Source: Methanomassiliicoccales archaeon (GTDB lineage: Archaea; Thermoplasmatota; Thermoplasmata; Methanomassiliicoccales; UBA472). Taken from it: a stretch of DNA of 6,336 bases. The translations under genes and the position numbers were made by a program. Position 1 is the first letter of the stretch; each line of letters starts with the position of its first letter. Under the pieces are notes generated by a model that did no database searches, had not been told where the DNA came from, and worked only from the letters and a program-made list of their open reading frames with translations. The stretch spans positions 1-6,336 of the forward strand of contig JALOTM010000054.1 of the NCBI GenBank assembly GCA_025457905.1, in the 5' to 3' direction. Below are positions 5,077 through 6,336 of this stretch, in pieces.

Positions 5077-6282
5077 CTAGATCTTACCCCTTAGCCGATT
5101 GGCCTCGTCCAGGACGCGGTCCGCGAGCTCCGCCTTGCTGCCCTGGAACCTGGAGACGCCCCCCTCCCGGTCCAGGAGCACCGCCTTGGTGCCCTTCGGC
5201 CCCACGTCCTTCAGGTCGTTGGCCACGATCATGTCCAGGGGGACGGAGTCCAGCCTGGACTTGGCGCGGGAGACCAGCTCCCTCTCCGCCACGCCGTGCT
5301 CGGCCTTGAATCCGACCAGGAGCTTGGCCCTGGGCCTGAGCTCCGCCAGCACCTTGGGGAGCGGCCTGAGCCTCAGCACCAGCTCCTTCCTTCCTGAGGG
5401 GATCTTACCCTTGGCCCTCTCCGGCGCGTAGTCTCCCAGGGCCGCCGGGACCACCACCAGGTCGTGGTCCGCGCCCCCGGCCATGTCCATGAGCTCCTCC
5501 ACCGTGGAGAAGCGCTTGACGTCCAGATGGGCGGGGATGGGCACCAGGCAGCGCCCCATCCAAAGCTCCACGTCCGCCCCCCGATGGAAGGCGGCCTGCG
5601 CCAGCAGCACGCCCGTCTCCCCCGTCCCCCGGTTGGTGAGGACGCGCATCTCGTCCACCGGCTCCTCGCTGGAGCCCCCGATGACCAGCACCCTCTGCCC
5701 GCACCAGTCCTGGCGGCCGATGCGGCGGATGACCCGGGACACGATCTCCTCGGTCCCTGCCACCTTGGCCTTGCGCCCCTCGACCCTCGGGCCGATCAGC
5801 TCCACACCCTCCTGGCGCAGCGCCTCCAGGTTCCGCCGCACGAAGGGGTTCTGGTACATGGTGAGGTGCATGGCCGGGGCGACCATCACCGGCACCTTGG
5901 AGCCCAGGGCGATGGTGGCCATGGTGGTGACCGGGGTGTCGTCGATGCCGCAGGCCATCTTGGAGATGGTGTTGGCGGTGCACGGCGCTATCAGAAGAAG
6001 GTCGGCCCGGTCCGGCACGTCCCCCAGGAGGGACACGTGCTGCACCCGGCCGTCGATGACCTCCGTAACGGGGTTCCCGGTGGCGAACTCCATGGCCCAG
6101 GGGGTGACCAGCTTGGCCGCGCCCTCGCTGAGGACGGCGTGCACCTGGGCCCCGTGGCGCATGAGCTCCCGCGCCAGCTCGAAGCACTCCACCGCGGCTA
6201 TGCTGCCAGTGATGCCGAGGACGATGCGCTTTCCCTCGAGCGCCTTGGACTTCGTGCCGCGGATGCCCTCCGACGGATGCAT
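5077..6282 (-). CDS. coaBC: Bifunctional phosphopantothenoylcysteine decarboxylase / phosphopantothenate-cysteine ligase (Dfp)
   Basis: 401-residue bifunctional enzyme: the C-terminal CoaB domain joins 4'-phosphopantothenate to cysteine, and the N-terminal FMN-dependent CoaC domain decarboxylates the product to 4'-phosphopantetheine. CoaC covers about 16-185, with GITGSIAA (23-30), the catalytic His in QHVSL (H82), APCTANTISKMACG (99-112) and PAMHLTMYQNP (136-146). The last is the archaeal-looking version of the PxMNxxMW motif, with His in place of Asn. CoaB covers about 195-401, with IGGSSEEPVDEMRVLTNRG (201-219), the ALGDYAP block (281-287), KGKI (291-294), GFKAE (324-328) and the conserved VANDL (353-357). 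The length matches the family. ATG 6282 has no in-frame alternative nearby (no Met, GTG or TTG codon before the CoaC fold). It leads the operon with pantoate kinase. The substitution at H139 probably reflects lineage rather than loss of activity. Confidence 0.95.
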   Translation of the reverse strand: MHPSEGIRGTKSKALEGKRIVLGITGSIAAVECFELARELMRHGAQVHAVLSEGAAKLVTPWAMEFATGNPVTEVIDGRVQHVSLLGDVPDRADLLLIAPCTANTISKMACGIDDTPVTTMATIALGSKVPVMVAPAMHLTMYQNPFVRRNLEALRQEGVELIGPRVEGRKAKVAGTEEIVSRVIRRIGRQDWCGQRVLVIGGSSEEPVDEMRVLTNRGTGETGVLLAQAAFHRGADVELWMGRCLVPIPAHLDVKRFSTVEELMDMAGGADHDLVVVPAALGDYAPERAKGKIPSGRKELVLRLRPLPKVLAELRPRAKLLVGFKAEHGVAERELVSRAKSRLDSVPLDMIVANDLKDVGPKGTKAVLLDREGGVSRFQGSKAELADRVLDEANRLRGKI

Positions 6283-6283
6283 G

Positions 6284-6297
6284 AGGGGCCATCCCCT
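6284..6297 (-). promoter_or_regulatory. Short hairpin in the coaBC leader abutting the start codon
   Basis: On the minus strand AGGGG-ATGG-CCCCT can pair as a 5-bp G/C-rich stem with a 4-nt loop, ending 1 nt before ATG 6282. The predicted transcription start (about 6297) falls at its 5' edge, so the whole leader could fold. The only purine-rich candidate ribosome site (AAGGGGATGG) lies in the hairpin. Whether it matters for regulation is unknown. Confidence 0.3.
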
Positions 6298-6319
6298 TGC
6301 CGTCTTTAAATCTTGCTTC

Positions 6320-6327
6320 TTATATAA
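6320..6327 (-). promoter_or_regulatory. TATA box of the coaBC-pantoate kinase operon
   Basis: TTATATAA, identical on both strands, is an excellent archaeal box A. Its centre is about 26 bp upstream of 6297 and 41 bp upstream of ATG 6282, giving a leader of about 15 nt. A TTTAAA at 6305-6310 is too close to the start codon to be the main box. Sequence beyond the right edge, including most of the BRE context, is limited. Confidence 0.65.
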
Positions 6328-6336
6328 CGAAGGGCC

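Noticed and set aside
4206..5309. 367-codon plus-strand open frame across pantoate kinase and coaBC
   Set aside because: It spans two well-defined antisense genes and their junction. The composition is His/Arg/Pro/Gly-rich, typical of a shadow frame.
5405..6292. 295-codon minus-strand frame starting at ATG 6292 with an upstream purine-rich site
   Set aside because: It is one base out of frame with coaBC and gives a Gly/Arg/His-rich product; the coaBC frame carries all the CoaC motifs.
1..6336. CRISPR array, transposon ends, tRNA or rRNA genes, or a defence island
   Set aside because: No spaced identical repeats beyond the AATTGA boxes, no terminal inverted repeats or transposase, and no tRNA-like cloverleaf or rRNA sequence was recognised on either strand by eye.

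Overview
The window looks archaeal. The evidence is AT-rich TATA-like elements about 25 bp upstream of the inferred transcription starts, an archaeal-type pantoate kinase, a DUF357 protein and a HerA-type ATPase. G+C is moderate to high, with strongly C/G-ending codons, especially from about 1.8 kb onward. The protein set fits Euryarchaeota in the broad sense, and my best guess is a Thermoplasmatota / Methanomassiliicoccales-like lineage. That placement is inference; no marker in the window settles it.

Layout. (1) Positions 1-459, minus strand: the N-terminal part of a MIP-family (aquaporin) channel running off the left edge. Its reading frame has no ATG, GTG or TTG at the expected start and appears to begin at a CTG behind a strong Shine-Dalgarno sequence. 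(2) Positions 460-658: an AT-rich divergent intergenic region with a TATA-like element for each flanking gene and three helically phased AATTGA repeats. (3) Positions 659-1744, plus strand: a CobW/P47K-type G3E GTPase (COG0523), a putative metal or corrinoid-related chaperone. (4) Positions 1824-3700, plus strand: a two-gene unit encoding a HerA/DUF87-type hexameric ATPase and, 2 nt downstream, a 97-residue DUF357 protein. (5) Positions 3701-4153, minus strand: a small membrane protein made of two tandem copies of a two-helix unit; its stop codon abuts the DUF357 stop codon. (6) Positions 4197-6282, minus strand: two CoA-biosynthesis genes, bifunctional CoaBC followed 1 nt later by pantoate kinase, driven by a TATA box near the right edge.

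How the genes work together. CoaBC and pantoate kinase act in the archaeal CoA pathway on either side of phosphopantothenate synthetase, which is not in the window, and are clearly an operon. The membrane protein may be co-transcribed behind them, although an oligo-T tract lies between. HerA-like ATPase and DUF357 are translationally close and probably functionally linked; no NurA nuclease is present here. This is mostly conserved archaeal housekeeping content. I found no CRISPR array, transposon, tRNA, rRNA or defence island. The least explained items are the HerA-DUF357 pair, the duplicated four-helix membrane protein and the cysteine-rich CobW subfamily member.
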